A stretch of DNA of 64,000 nucleotides, from the NCBI GenBank assembly GCA_000231825.2, contig JH720332.1, positions 286,728 to 350,727 on the forward strand. The letters run 5' to 3'. The translations under genes were made by a program, and so were the position numbers. Source of the DNA: Tetrahymena elliotti 4EA (taxonomy: Eukaryota > Ciliophora > Oligohymenophorea > Hymenostomatida > Tetrahymenidae). The notes beneath the pieces were generated by a model. The model saw only the letters and a list, made by a program, of their open reading frames with translations. It was not told where the DNA came from and did no database searches. The first letter of the stretch is position 1, and each line of letters opens with the position of its first letter. Below, piece by piece: positions 1-12,890 of the stretch.

Positions 1-415
1 CCACAATAATCTAGGAAATGCTTATAAGGCGAAAGGCATGCTGGATGAGGCCATCAAATCATATTAGAAATGCCTCGAAATCAATTCAAACAATTAAGAT
101 TACTAAAAATAAAAAAAATTAAAAGAAAGGAAATTCGTTTTTAACATCTATCAAAAAAATTTTATTTAATTGAATTAATTTTTAATATTAAAATATTTTA
201 GATCAACAGTTTAATAAATATTAGTATTTAATTTTAAATATTCATAATATTTGTTAGTAAATATCTAAATTTTTTTGAAAATATCTTTATTGAGGAATAT
301 TATTTCTTTAAATAAAAATTTTTTTAAAAAAATTTTGGGTTTTTTTGATGTTTAAATTATTAAAGTTTGTGGTTTAGTTATATATTATCCCTCCTTTCTT
401 TTTAGAATAATATGA
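1..415 (+). CDS. C-terminal part of a TPR-repeat protein (partial)
   Basis: The frame starting at base 2 encodes a clean tetratricopeptide repeat (NNLGNAYKAKGMLDEAIKSY, then QKCLEIN), with the G-Y-A spacing of the TPR helix pair. TPR units are protein-interaction scaffolds. The start lies outside the window. Coding character fades after about base 135, and the first in-frame TGA is only at 413-415, so either a short AT-rich tail is translated or an intron begins near base 137. The one TAG at 65-67 falls inside the TPR and must be glutamine. The repeat call is good; the 3' end is not. Confidence 0.5.
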
Positions 416-827
416 TCATAATAAAAAAATTCAAAATTTAATAAATTGATAATAAATTATTAAATTTGTTGGTAAGATATTTTGAAAAAGTGATTGTGAG
501 AGATATTGCTAATATATTAATTTATGTTTGATATATATCTAAAATTTAGCTAGATAAAATGAATAATTAAGCTTTTTGATTGATTGAAGCTTTGTGTAAT
601 CAGTAATATTGTACACTTCGAAAAGTGCTTTTAAAAATTAAAAAGGGAATTCAATCTCTAAATAAAATTCAGATATGAAATGAAATAAAAAAAGAGAAGA
701 AGATAGATTATTTAGTGAATAAAGAATAGGAGGAATAACATTACAAAAATAAAAAAAATAAATAAATAAAACGAAATTAATAATTTAAGTAAAATTAATA
801 TTTGATTTTTTATTTTAGTCAGTAATT
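416..827. other. AT-rich spacer
   Basis: No coding signal on either strand. A T-rich tract ending in TAG (about 806-818) lies just before the next ATG and could be a 5'-UTR splice acceptor. Confidence 0.5.
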
Positions 828-3800
828 ATGAGCAATACCAATAACCCAAATAGTTTATCTTCTTAAAAACTAGCAAATACTTCAGGTTAAACTCAACAAA
901 AAGGGGTTACCTTGTTGAAGCCAGTTACACCACTAGCAAATCCTCCTATTTTGATGACTCCAAATAGATTTTAGCAGTAGCAAGTATTACCCCCTCTTGC
1001 TAGCCAAAGCTTAACTGATCGTGTTACATCACTTCCAATTAAGATAGCTTAAAATAGCATAAACTAATTAGGAGGAGCTGTAAATGTTGTAAATAAGCCA
1101 AATAATTCTCACCAAATAGCAACTTCTCCAAAGCCAGATGCAGGAAACTTGCTCTAAGCTGCATTGAATTCAACCAAAAATGAATAATAAGCTTAGAATC
1201 AACAAAATAATTTAAGTTATAACAACAAATCTCTAAATTAATATTAAGTAGTATCAGTCACATCAAGAAACATCTCTCCTCAGCAAAATATTATAAGATA
1301 ATAGAGATTTTATAGTCCAATTCATTTAGCTGCAAAAGGAGTGGCTAATATAAATGAAAAATAAGAAAATAAAAATTAGAAAAGCAGAATTTAGACTCTT
1401 TATAAAGAGATCCCTCAACTAGTTCAAAATAATCAATAACTACCTTAATAGTATCCTCGTTATTAACCAACTGCTCCTACATCTAGTTCTGCATCAAAAT
1501 TAACTACATTAAACTCTGATAGAAATTAGACTAATTCTTTATTGAATCAACAAGGAATACAAGGAGAGAAGGCATAAATTTAAAAATAAGTTTTTAATTA
1601 GAGAATAATAAGTCCTCCTCATATGCTAAATCCTGCTCTAAAACCAACTATAAATGCTTAAAACATTGCTGTTTCTGTTTAAAAAGGTAATAATAACTAA
1701 CACATACGCTCTCAAACTTAAGCAGGCCAATAAGGAACTGCATAGATTTAAAACAGCTTTGTAGCAGAAAATAATAAAGTAACAATAATATCTCCTCAAA
1801 TTTAACAATATCAACCTAAGTTAGTAGAAAATATTATTTAAAATAACACTTAGTTGCTTTCTTAATAAAAATAAAATTTCAGCGAAAATCTAACTGGCTC
1901 AGAAAATTAATAATTCATTTAACAATATTCCTAAGATTTAAGTCATAGCAATAATGCCAAAATTATTTTAGTCAATCCATAAAGCAGGAACTATATCATT
2001 AGTAATTTAATTCATTCATAATCATCCCCAAATAAGGGCTTGATAAAGGTCCCATTAGGAGAAAAAAATAAAACAGAATAAAAGAATTTAAAATAAATTG
2101 ATTCAAGTAATTTATCTCCAGAAGCTAAAAAGCTTTACGAAATGATAGGTAAATACAACACAAACAACAAAGATAATAATGAAAACAAGAACATTGGTAT
2201 TTCTTAAAATTCTATTTCGATTTAACGTTCTCAATCTCCAGCTGAACTAAGATTTACTTTTGGCTAAAAAGAAATCAAAGTTATTTAACCCATATCTTCA
2301 GTCACCGTTTACTCCCAACCAAAAATTATACCAACAACCACTTAAATAATCACATAATCTCCTATAACAGTTCTTCCTAACGTGTAATTTCATTTTTTTT
2401 AAAATAATCAAAATTATTTCAAATTTATTAAAAATTGAATGTTGAATATTTGATTGTTCAAATATTTAATTAATTGTCTAAATGATAAGCAATTTAAATT
2501 TTATTATAGGAGTATGACTGAATTTTAGAAATAATTTTAAACTCCTGTTTCACACTCTTTGGAAGCAAGGAGAAATGCATCAGTCCATTCATCTGTAAAG
2601 TCAAGTAGAAGTGTGTCTGAAAATAATGAAAATAGAAATAATTTATCCATGGTTATAGAAGTCAATTCCGCTACAAAGAATCGTCGTATTATAGAAGGAT
2701 CCCCAGTTAGAACTAAAAGTCCTGCAATTATATAAGGAGGACAGCCTATAATATAAAATTCTCCAACTATTAGATAGACTCATTATTACAAAAAAGGTAA
2801 CAGAACACTAACCCTTTAGGAAGTTTTACAAGAAAAGAAAAAAGATGCAGATGAAAAAGTTTAATCATATTCCAATTAAGAAATTCAAATGTTAAGTTAA
2901 AATAAAGAGATCTCTCCATTAAAATATGATTCAATTATTGAAACTATAGATGATAAATTAAAGCAAAATAAAGCCAATTAAAATTATCAAAATTACAATT
3001 AGTATAACTCTGATTCAAATAATGCATATTCAACTGATTAACCTTCTTCTGCATTCAATACAAATTATCTTACTAATTAAGCATAAACTTAGTAATAGAA
3101 TAAACCACCAAGCTAGTAAATTTAAGCAGAAAGTAAAGTATAAATAGATTAGTATGAAAATATTTTGAGAGAAGGGAAGCAGTAAGAATAAGAAATGAAT
3201 TAATAATTTAAAGAGTAATAAAAAGAATTTGCTCAAAGAATAAAGCAACAATAGGAAGAGTTCTAAAGATAGTTGCAAATGGAATAGGAACGTTTGGTAA
3301 CTTCATAGGATTCTTAACTTAAAGAATCTCAAATCAAGGAGTCTCAACTCAAATTATAATTAGAAAAATAATAGCAAGAATATTTAGCAAAGATTTAATA
3401 GGAATAAATAGAATTTTAGAAGCAATTTTTAGTCAAGCAAGCTGAACAGAAATCTTTATTAGAGTAACAACTATTAAAGGAAAGTTAAATTAAAGAATAA
3501 AGATTAAAAGAATAAATAGAGAGATAACAATATGAGTAATAATTGCAATAATAATAATTCTAAGAAGAAAAGCTGAGACTAGAGAGGGAATAGTAGGATT
3601 TGTAAAGAAACCTATAAAATTAAGCAAAAGAATTAGAAAAAATTAAATTATAAATTGAATAGGATAAGAAAAAAGAAATAGAAGAATAGCTTCATAGATA
3701 GTAAGAGGACCAATAGAAATAATTTGATAAAATGAGTTAGTAATAGCAGAATCTCATTTTGCATGAATAGGAGATTCAAAGATAGAAGGAGAATGAATAG

Positions 3801-6800
3801 AAAAAATACATAGAATAGCAGTAATAGTAATTTTAGTAGCTTCTGTAAGCTTAATAGTAAATGTCTACTGAAGAAAGAAAATAATTTAAAGAAATTTATA
3901 ATTAACAGCAAGAAGAACTTAAAAATTTATAAGCCTAACAATTAGAGTAGTAAAAGAAATTTGCTGAATAGCTTTAATTAATTGTTTAATAGCACAACTA
4001 ATAGCTGGAGAGCTTAAAAAAAGACCAAGATTAACAAACAAAAGATTTAAGAGAGATGTTGTTAAATCAATCAAGGAGTTAGCAAGGAAGTCCATAAAAT
4101 ACTAATGATAGTATCATTATTTTTGAGAAATTGAGAGAAGAAAAAGAATAATTAATGAAATAGCAAGTAGAGTAAGCCCTTCAATTAGAGAGATAAAAGT
4201 AAGAACTAAAAGAAAAAGAATTTAAGATGATGCAAGAATAATAGTAAATGCTACTTTAATAACAAGCTTAATAGTTGGAGTTACTGAAGAAAAAGCAAGC
4301 AGAATAAGAAGAACAATAACTTAGATTAATTTAATAAAAATAAATTCTTGAAAATTAATTTAATGAGTACAAAACTAAAAGTGAATCTAGTTAAGTGAAT
4401 AGCTATGAGATGCCTAATTCTGACAGAATAGAAATGTAAATTAACAGCGATGGATAAAAAAGGAGATTAAGTAACCATAGAAGAGAAATCGAAGTATAAA
4501 GAGCAATTGAAATCCCTCAAGAAGCCTATGATGAGCATCAATAAGATGAAGAAGAAATAGAAAAAAAGCAATTCTAAAACTAGCAAACGATTAAAAATAA
4601 CAAAAGCCAGGACAAATAACAGGAAATCACAGAGTAAAAAAAAGGTAATATTTTTTAATTTAAATTTGAAGCAACTGAGCCATTCAATTTAATTGTGCAA
4701 AATGAAAGATATTAAATTCAAAAAAGCAATTAAACATTTTTTCCAAAAAAATTATTTTGAATTGACGGCTGAAAACGATTAAAAATTTTTTGATTTTAAA
4801 ACGATTTTAAAAAATTAAAATAAGATCCAGCAAGAAAGAAATCTAACTTATTTATTTATTTTATTGATTGATTATTTTATTTTTATTCTTGATAATTATT
4901 CTTGTTCAGCTCTTCTTTTGAAGTATCTTTAATTTTAACGTACTTAAATGATCATTCTATTGATTTATCTATCTATGAATCCCTTATTCTTTCTTTAGTT
5001 CGTTTAAATCAGAAAATAAATTAATAAATTTTTCATTGTTAATTTTTTTGGTTGAATTAATTTAATGCACAAGAATTTAACAAAGATAGAGAAATAAATG
5101 TCAAGTAATCATCTCACAAATTATAAAATCAAAATAAAATAGAATTACATTTGACTCATTCTTTTTTTCTTAATTTAAACTTAGGAGTTTAAGAGATAGC
5201 AGAGCTTTATAGAGACCTTGAAGACTAAGGTTTTGTCATAACTGATTAGAATTGGTAGACATAAAAGCGCCAGAATTAATAATAAGAAAATGGAGATAAG
5301 AAAAGCAAAATAGCTATAAAATAAGGATATAAAACCCAAGAAGCTGATGAAGAGAATCAATAGTATTAAGAATAATTAGCTTAAAATCAATAAAGCTCAG
5401 ATAGAAACAATGAAAATTAGGGAAACGGTGATTACATTAATTTGTATAGCTCAAGCAATATTAGTCGCAATAAACAAAATTCAGAAGATGAAGAAGCAGC
5501 AAATAGACAAAAATATTAGCATGAAGGATATGAAGAAACATATAGTTAAGAAGCTGAAGAAGGTGAAGATCATGGAGAACAATATCAATAATAATAAAAC
5601 CAAAATCAATACAGCAAATCGTAAGAATTCATAAAATAAAAAGAGCATTAATTTTAATAAATATCTTTTAAAATTAGCAATAAAAATGCAAAGCTATCAG
5701 AACAACTTTTATAAATTGAATAGGAGATATAGAGACTCTAATTTGAAGAATAATAAGCAAGAAATTAAAATAACCAAAATGCAAGACCTTATAAAAAAAG
5801 TAAGAATACCTATGACAGAAATGGAGTAGTCCCAGAAGAAAACGAAGAAGATTATTAATCAAGCACAAACAAAAAGAAAAAGAATTTAACAACTAAAAAC
5901 AAGCAAATTATCTATGCAAACAATAATGATAAAAAATAAAAAGGAAAAATATATAAAAACAATCAAGTTGAAAAGCTCTCAACTTATGTCCCAGGTCAAA
6001 GATTGTACGAATATGCTTTAGAGAAAACAAGAAGAAAGTATTTCCATTTATTATCAATAATATTTACTTATTTCTCTTAAATTTAAAAGGGAAGAGATCA
6101 AAAAGATGATAGATTAAGAAAGAGTATAAAAGGAAATCGAGTAATGCACATTTAACCCTCGTCTTGTCTCCACAAACAGATACTTGTAATTTTATTGAGA
6201 ATTTCATTTAAACTTTCAAAGAATACAATTATTTTCAAAAGAATTTCTGATTTGCTCTTTTTTATCAAATTGAAAAGCAAATCGTTTTATTTTCTAAAAT
6301 TAATATTTTGCTTTAAAAAACTAAAATTGAAATCATTTTTTTGTTAAAAGCGATGAGTTCCATTCAAGAAATGAGAAGTGGATGAAATAAAAGGAGATTA
6401 ATATTGATTAAAAGACTAACTTTGAGAAAGAAAAAGAAGTAAGAGAATGCACATTCCACCCTGAATTTTATACTCCTAATAAATTCTCCTCTTAATATAC
6501 AAATATATCAAATGATCCTTCATCTGTTTATAAACGTTAAATGGAATGGAAGAATAAAGTTGAGGCAGAAATAATTAGATAATAAGAAGAAAATGAAATA
6601 CTCATCAAGGAGGTATTTAATATTAACATAATTAGGATATTTGATTAATGGTTTTGTTTCATAATGTATAGAGATCAAACGAAATATTTAATTCAGGCAG
6701 ATAAAGAAGCTAGATGATGAATAGTCCCCCAAGAAATAGTGAATATGAAGTAGTAGGTTAAATCAATTATAGCTAAAGATTGAATAAAATTTTAAGTTCT

Positions 6801-8202
6801 TGCAGAAAGAAAAACTCTGGAAACTTTAATGAAGATTACCAATCTATGGAATAAAACTCTTACTAATAATATAATCAATAAAATTAAAACTTCGGATACA
6901 ATAATGATCTTCAAGAATCCTAAGCTAATTAAAACCATTTAGAAAAAGGAGAAAATATTGTCAAAAGTGTTACCCATCCTATCAATTTAGATGAAAATTA
7001 TGATTTAGTTAGTCATATCTAAGGTATCATGAGATAAAGCAATTACTGCAAATAAAATGTAAATCTATTAATTGTTTATTTGAGCTCTTAAACTAATTAA
7101 TTTATAATAAATAGATTGAATTAGAATAGATGCTTGCACAATAAAATAAAATTCAACAAAGATCTTAGTATGGAAACTCTAACTTTGACAGGCGTAATGA
7201 TTCCTCCAGTAAAAAGAATAGCCACAAAGTTTCACAATAAGGCTCAGATTATATAATCACTAAAGAGGAAATTAAATAAAAGGTATTCAAATTAATTCAC
7301 TTTTTTCATAAAAATAAAAATTGGAAAAGTATCTCTTTCAACAGTAAGTTGATTACCAGAAACTATCAATTCCAAATTAAAATTAAATTTGATCTCCAAT
7401 CAATTGATTGATATAAATTAAATAGCTATTTATCATTATAAAAATTTTAGAAATTTTTACTATTAATTTAATTAATTAAAATAATTAGCAATTTGAAAGA
7501 TTAAATGAAGATATATTGTAAAATAAGCAAATTGAAATAACAAAATATCCAATTTTAGCAGAGAGAAAAGAATACTCATAAGTAATTGGAAATGTTTTTG
7601 TTTAAAAGAATAAATATGTGTTAGCATGCTAAGCTGATCCTTATTTAAACTAGCCTTAACATTACGTAAATTTTAGTTTTGATAATTAATAGCAATAGAA
7701 TCAAAATTTAATTGAATAATACCAGAATGAGTAACTTAGTCAATAGAATTAAGAGCAATAAAAGCAAGAATAATTGATAATTCAATAAAATATAGAAGCT
7801 AATCTCAATCAACAGCAATAAAACTCATAATTAAACTAAGTAGTTAACTCCTCTTCTTACTACGTTGCAGATAGAAAATATTAAGTTGTCCCATAATAGC
7901 CTTAATAATAAGTTCCTCAATAATTTATTTCGTATGAATAGCAACAAGCCTTTTCTAACCAAGAAAACAATGGAATAGAAAGACGTATTTAAGTTAGCAA
8001 AACCTCTCATGGTGATGAAGTAGAAGAACTCATTACAAATGAAAATCAAGATGGCATGTATTCTTTGCCTAACACTTTATAAAATACCTAACGTAAAATT
8101 CTTAAATTTTTTATCAAATTTTAATATTATTTAATACATTTATCAGATGAGCATTATGAAAGAGCTCCTCAAATTACAGATGAAAGTGAGGAAGTCTTGT
8201 GA
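828..8202 (+). CDS. giant Q-rich coiled-coil protein with CTF-x-P motifs
   Basis: Multi-exon gene of roughly 1950 residues, starting MSNTNNPNSLSSQKL. The best exons are 828-2383, 2510-4644, 5185-6037, 6090-6185, about 6440-6612, 6672-7023, 7125-7282, 7489-8092 and 8147-8202, stopping at TGA 8200-8202. The N-terminal third is low-complexity (S/N/Q/P). About 3100-4600 is a long heptad-like Q/E/K/L coiled coil. The end of exon 3 and the next two exons carry GQRLYEYALEKTRRK, then CTFNPRLVSTNR, then ECTFHPEFYTPNKF, a pattern I associate with ciliary or centriolar coiled-coil proteins. Glutamine is mostly TAA/TAG. The junction after 6185 is unresolved: phase 2 fits an acceptor just before 6440, but the sequence upstream of it also looks coding. 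Function unknown; a structural cytoskeletal role is inference. Confidence 0.7.
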
Positions 8203-8807
8203 AATATTAAGCAAAAAAATTCAATCAAATAGTTTTAATATAAAAAACGATAATTTAATTTAATGTTTAAATATAATAAAATATTATTTATAATCTTTAT
8301 ATTTATACATAAATACCTGTTACTATCTTTCTTATTTTAACAGAATTGATCCCTCTTCAAAATTATTTTGTAATTTTTATAATTCATTGAAAACATAAGA
8401 GCGTGAAGGAAATGTTGATCGTAATTCGATGTATAGATGTTAAATACATTTAATTTTAACAAGCAGATATTAGAAATTTTCCAAATTAATTTTTGAGAAA
8501 TGAAAAGAAATTGAATTATGATTTTTGAGCAATAAGCATATTTTTTATCCTAAATTATTAATGATTCTCATTTTTCTACCTATTAATCAAAAATATTCTA
8601 AGATCACTAATTTTTTATGATAGAGGAGCTTAGTAAAATTAGTCTAAATTTTATTTTAGATTTTTCAAAATAATTAAATGTATTCAACAAATACTATTTT
8701 TCCAATCAAAACTTACTCAGAAAACCTATTTGCTTTACATATATTAATACTAATCTATTTATGTAAGTTATCAAAAATATTCATTTTTCCAGAATTTTTG
8801 TTATTGA
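8203..8807. other. AT-rich spacer, possibly with a first exon of the next gene
   Basis: Mostly non-coding. An ATG at 8678 opens a short hydrophobic frame that ends at a GTAAGT-like donor (about 8763). It could be the first exon of the J-domain gene, but I found no acceptor in a matching phase. Confidence 0.3.
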
Positions 8808-9349
8808 TAGATTCTATAAATTTAGTAGTTATTTAGTCAAAATAATCAAAAATTTGATAAAGGAAATTTTAATAGTAATAAAAGATAAATTGATGATTAG
8901 AGTAGGTTTAGTCTTAGTTGCAACAGGATTAAGTAAAATTAATTCAAGTAGTATGCATATAAAGCAAGTACTGATTATCATTTTATAGTTATTAAAGGAA
9001 CTGTAAGAGCCTATAGAGAACTGAAGCTTATGTCAAGAGCTGCTCAAAATTAATACAATTATTAAAATTAAAAAGATCTATTCAAATTTGAAAAAGGAGT
9101 AGGATTTGAAAATCCAATGACACGTGAAGAAGCAGAACACATTTTTGGAATATACACTCCCTCTACTTTAGCTAATGCTGAAGAGATAAATAAAAGACAT
9201 CGTTAGTTAATGAAAATCAATCACCCAGATTAAAGTAATTTATTTTTAGTTTAAATGTTTAAACAATTCAATAATTTTATATTCTACTAGGAGGAAGTCA
9301 ATACATAGCCTAAAAAATAAATGAAGCAAAAGATTTACTATTAAAATGA
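8808..9349 (+). CDS. Pam16/Tim16-like J protein retaining HPD (start unresolved)
   Basis: The frame is open from after TGA 8805-8807. Exon to 9234, intron 9235-9290, last exon 9291-9349, with a clean phase-1 junction. The layout matches Pam16/Tim16 of the mitochondrial presequence import motor: a basic N-terminus, a short hydrophobic stretch YHFIVIKGTVRAYREL, a polar linker, then EEAEHIFGIY...INHPDQ, GSQYIAQKINEAKDLLLK. Pam16 normally sits on the matrix side of the inner membrane and restrains Pam18. Textbook Pam16 has lost HPD; here HPD is intact, so it could instead be a divergent Pam18. The first in-frame ATG is 9030, inside the conserved part, so the true start is in an upstream exon. A second J protein lies 3.5 kb downstream. 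Confidence 0.65.
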
Positions 9350-9945
9350 CATCTTGTTAACTAAAATTGAAAAAAATTATGATTTTATTTTAAAATTCAT
9401 GGTTGACATTAGAAATTTACTTAAAAAAGAAATTGATAATTAATAGACCACATAAAATAGATAAAGTGATAATAAAGAAGTGTAGGAATAGTCTAAAATA
9501 ATAAAGAAACAATAAAACAAAATATAAAAAATAAATTTACTTCAAATAATAATGATATCTTCGTTTTTATTTTTTAATTTGTGTTGATTTTAGTGTAAAA
9601 TTGTTGAGAGAAATATGAAATATTATTCATTCATTCAATTCATTTTACAAAAACTCAAAAAACTTCTAAAACAAAAAAATAATTGTGTGTTTGAGAAGAA
9701 TCCTTTTTTCAAAGATAAAAATATTATATTGAAAAACAATAATTAATAATCAAAAACTATTTAAAGTATCACATTAATCCAAAAGAAAATTAAAATATAA
9801 ATTGAAAACTAAAATAAAAATAATGCAAAAATTAATAGTTTATTCCTAAATTAAATAATTAACAAATTTTATACAAAAATTAAAATATTTTTAAATGAAA
9901 GAATAATAAGTTTTTTCATTTAATAAGTTGAATTTCAAAACTAAA
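9350..9945. other. AT-rich convergent spacer
   Basis: Lies between two converging genes. No coding signal or RNA gene seen. Confidence 0.5.
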
Positions 9946-11712
9946 TCAAATTTAAAGAAAAGCTTTATCGTTTCTTGAATAGAAGGGAATCCCTCTAAGA
10001 GTAATACCAGAAATAATATTTCCATAATGTCCTCCCCAATAGCAATTATCTTTACCTCCAACCAATAATTTTATTGAAGTAGGTGTAAATTTAGCCATTT
10101 CATTAGACAATTCATCTTTTTCATATTTTATAAAAATTTGCTCCCAATCTTTTGTTAGATCAGGTTTGTTTATTTTCTAATGGAAAATATTTTTTTGGGC
10201 ATTATCATCTCTTATAAATAATTCTACATATCCCTAATAATTAATATCAAAATTAAAATATTTCTTTGAATTTTTTAAATTACTTGAGCTCCAAACCCAG
10301 GCTATTTCATGTAGCATCCAGCCACAATGCAGGCATTTCTAGAAATAAGCATTTGCATAAATTCTTCATCAAATAAATCAGATAATTTAGCTTCAAACAT
10401 AAGTTCTCCAAAAGCAAAAGAAGTTTAAAATGCTGAATTCCTATACTTTTACATATTTGAATGAACAACAATAACTCCATTTCCTCCATTTTTAGATACC
10501 TTAAATCCATTAAACTCTTAATCTCCAAAAGGATTTTGTATTTAATTTTTGGTAACATTTAAAAGCTTTTATATCTATTATATTGAACGAAAACTTGTAT
10601 TGGCATTTTTCATAATTTCTTCTATATATTATCTAGTCTAAATGTTACAGCTATAAATAATTCTCTTTGATAACTTGTTGAGGAATATAGCTGAATATCT
10701 CCAAGATGCAAAATATCTATTTAATTTGAACAAGTTAAAAATATCCTTTATACCTAAGCAATCTATAATATATTTAACAGCAGTCCCAAGCTACTCAAAA
10801 TCTACAGGTTACTTATTACTATTCTAATCTCTGTTCGGGATTATTAATGAATCACATAAAACACTAAAAACACCACCACCGCAATGAATTGATCCAAAAT
10901 TAGAAAAATGCAATCCATTTGGAGCCACTAATTCTCTTTCTCCTCCTCCATTACCTCCAAAGACTAATTTTCTGCCTAATTATAACATACATAAATAATT
11001 GATTTAGCAATACATAATCTAAAATAGATCTAATTTAAATCTTTTATCCATTACCTTTAGTTGTCTCAAAACCAAAAGCATCTAGATATAGACCTGTTCT
11101 ACCAATGATCTTAACTATATATTCATCATCGTCTAATTCAAAAATCCTTTCTGCAAATTTTCCTTACCTTTGAGCTTCAGGATGCATCTACTCAAATCCT
11201 TCTACTATATCTCCACTAGCAGTTTTATAAAAAAATTATACTGATCTAACATATTCTATGCTATTTCCCTATATATATAATTTTATAAATAAACATGTTA
11301 ACTCTGATCTAAACTTTAAATGTAAGTTGCTTACTCTGTCAATGCATTTTACTATAAATTTACAAACTTTTTATACATTCTTTCCAGCGATTTTAAAGAA
11401 ATCATCAAAATTAAGTTATCCTGTAATAGGGGTATTATACTCAAAAGACTTTTTCCAAATCATGCCAGATTTTTTAACTATTTCTTCATACTCTTAAAGT
11501 GTTTTTGTTTTCTTGCTTTCAAAGATATTGCTTAAGAATTCTTCCATTTCTTTGCTTTAATTTTAACAAATTTGTAATTGAAAATTTATGAAAATATTGT
11601 TTTTATCATAAGTTTTATCAATCTTTAATTCTGAGTAATATTAAATCAAAAAAGTTTGATAAACAATTAAATTGCTACTAGCAGATACATAAACCAAATA
11701 GCTAATTTACAT
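9946..11712 (-). CDS. jacalin-like / F-box / F-box-associated domain protein with a frameshift
   Basis: Exon 1 is 11712-11055 (start MQISYLVYVSAS), intron 10976-11054, then exon 2 to TGA 9948-9946; about 560 residues. Residues about 150-265 read as a jacalin-type beta-prism lectin (IEYVRSVQFFYK, GRTGLYLDAFGFET, LVFGGNGGGERELVAPNG). Near 280-320 is an F-box-like segment (YIIDCLGIKDIFNLFKLNRY). The C-terminus matches the F-box-associated fold (NPFGDQEF...GGNGVIV; GGKDNCYWGGHYGN), which in SCF ligases binds glycoprotein substrates. A likely role is a substrate receptor of an SCF-type ubiquitin ligase. Between 10300 and 10365 the protein must change frame: upstream codons run to ACIVAGC, while downstream homology (WMLHEIAWVW) is one frame over, and no intron fits. 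This is a sequencing error or a fresh pseudogene. A start at 11547 (MEEFLSNIFE) is possible. Confidence 0.7.
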
Positions 11713-12890
11713 TATCAAATCTAAAAATGTTATAGAATGATTCAAAATCTGATCAAATATCTTAAATCAAAACAACTAGTTTTATTTTTTAACAACTTGA
11801 ATTTGTGTTTTAAAATATTTGTAGCAAGAAATTAACTCTAAAAAAATGACAAAAAGAATGAATGATCTTATAAATTAATAGAATAAAAAGATTTAAATTG
11901 TTAAATGACTCAACTTACTTTATAACTGAATGACTAATTGAAATTAAATTTATTTTTAGATTTAATCATTCTAAATTTTTCATTAATATTTTTTCAAACT
12001 AATTTCAAAATTTATTAAATATTTTTAAAGATGTTAATATCATTATTCAGTAAATTCATAAAAACAGATAAAAAATATTCTTTTTTTATCAAATTAATAT
12101 TATTTTATTATTAAATCACCGATCTTTCATAAACAATCATGATATTAAATCAAATGCACTTCAGAATAAATAAAATTTTGAAGGATTTATTTATTTTTTT
12201 AAAGTATTGTGTATTTGTGATTAGATTGTTTAATTTATTTATTTATTCATCAATCTTTGATTGATAAAAATAAGATAGTTTTAATAGTATTTTACAATAA
12301 ATAACATATTACAACATTTGTTTAAATCTATTTATTTCTTAAATTCAAATCAGAAAATTGTTAATTTTGATTAGATAATTACAAATAATTAAAATTGTAT
12401 TTAACAAATTCAATGAATTTAAAATATTTTAATCTTTTGTTTTTTGCTTTAATCATCTAAATATCTTTATTTGATTCTAATAAATTTATTTTAGGAGTTA
12501 TAATTATTCATATTTTAGTGTAAGAAAATATAATTTTTGTTAGACTGGTAAATAACTTTAACATTACAAAAATTTTGATTTTGTACTTAAATATCTTTTT
12601 TTATTGTAGATTTAATGAATCTGATATATTCTCATTCTTCATTCTGAGTTATTTTTCATATATTTTTGTCTTTTCTGTAAAAAAAGATTTTTTAGAAATA
12701 TTTTATTTTGAATGCTTTTTTTAACAGATGTTTTAGTAGTGTTAGTTTATAAATTTGTAAATTGAAAGAGTTTCTTGTGAATGAATAGGTTTGAATAGAA
12801 AATTAGTTTTGATTGATAATGAATGCTATAATTATTAAATATTTAATTAGATAAGTAAATATATTTAAAGATAGATAGATAGATTGATAT
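11713..12890. other. AT-rich divergent intergenic region
   Basis: Promoter region shared by a minus-strand and a plus-strand gene. Very AT-rich, with a short GATA-type simple repeat near 12870-12886. No ORF with coding character. Confidence 0.5.

Noticed and set aside
3030..3911. Minus-strand leucine/phenylalanine-rich frames
   Set aside because: Antisense shadows of the Q/E/K-rich coiled coil of the 828-8202 gene.
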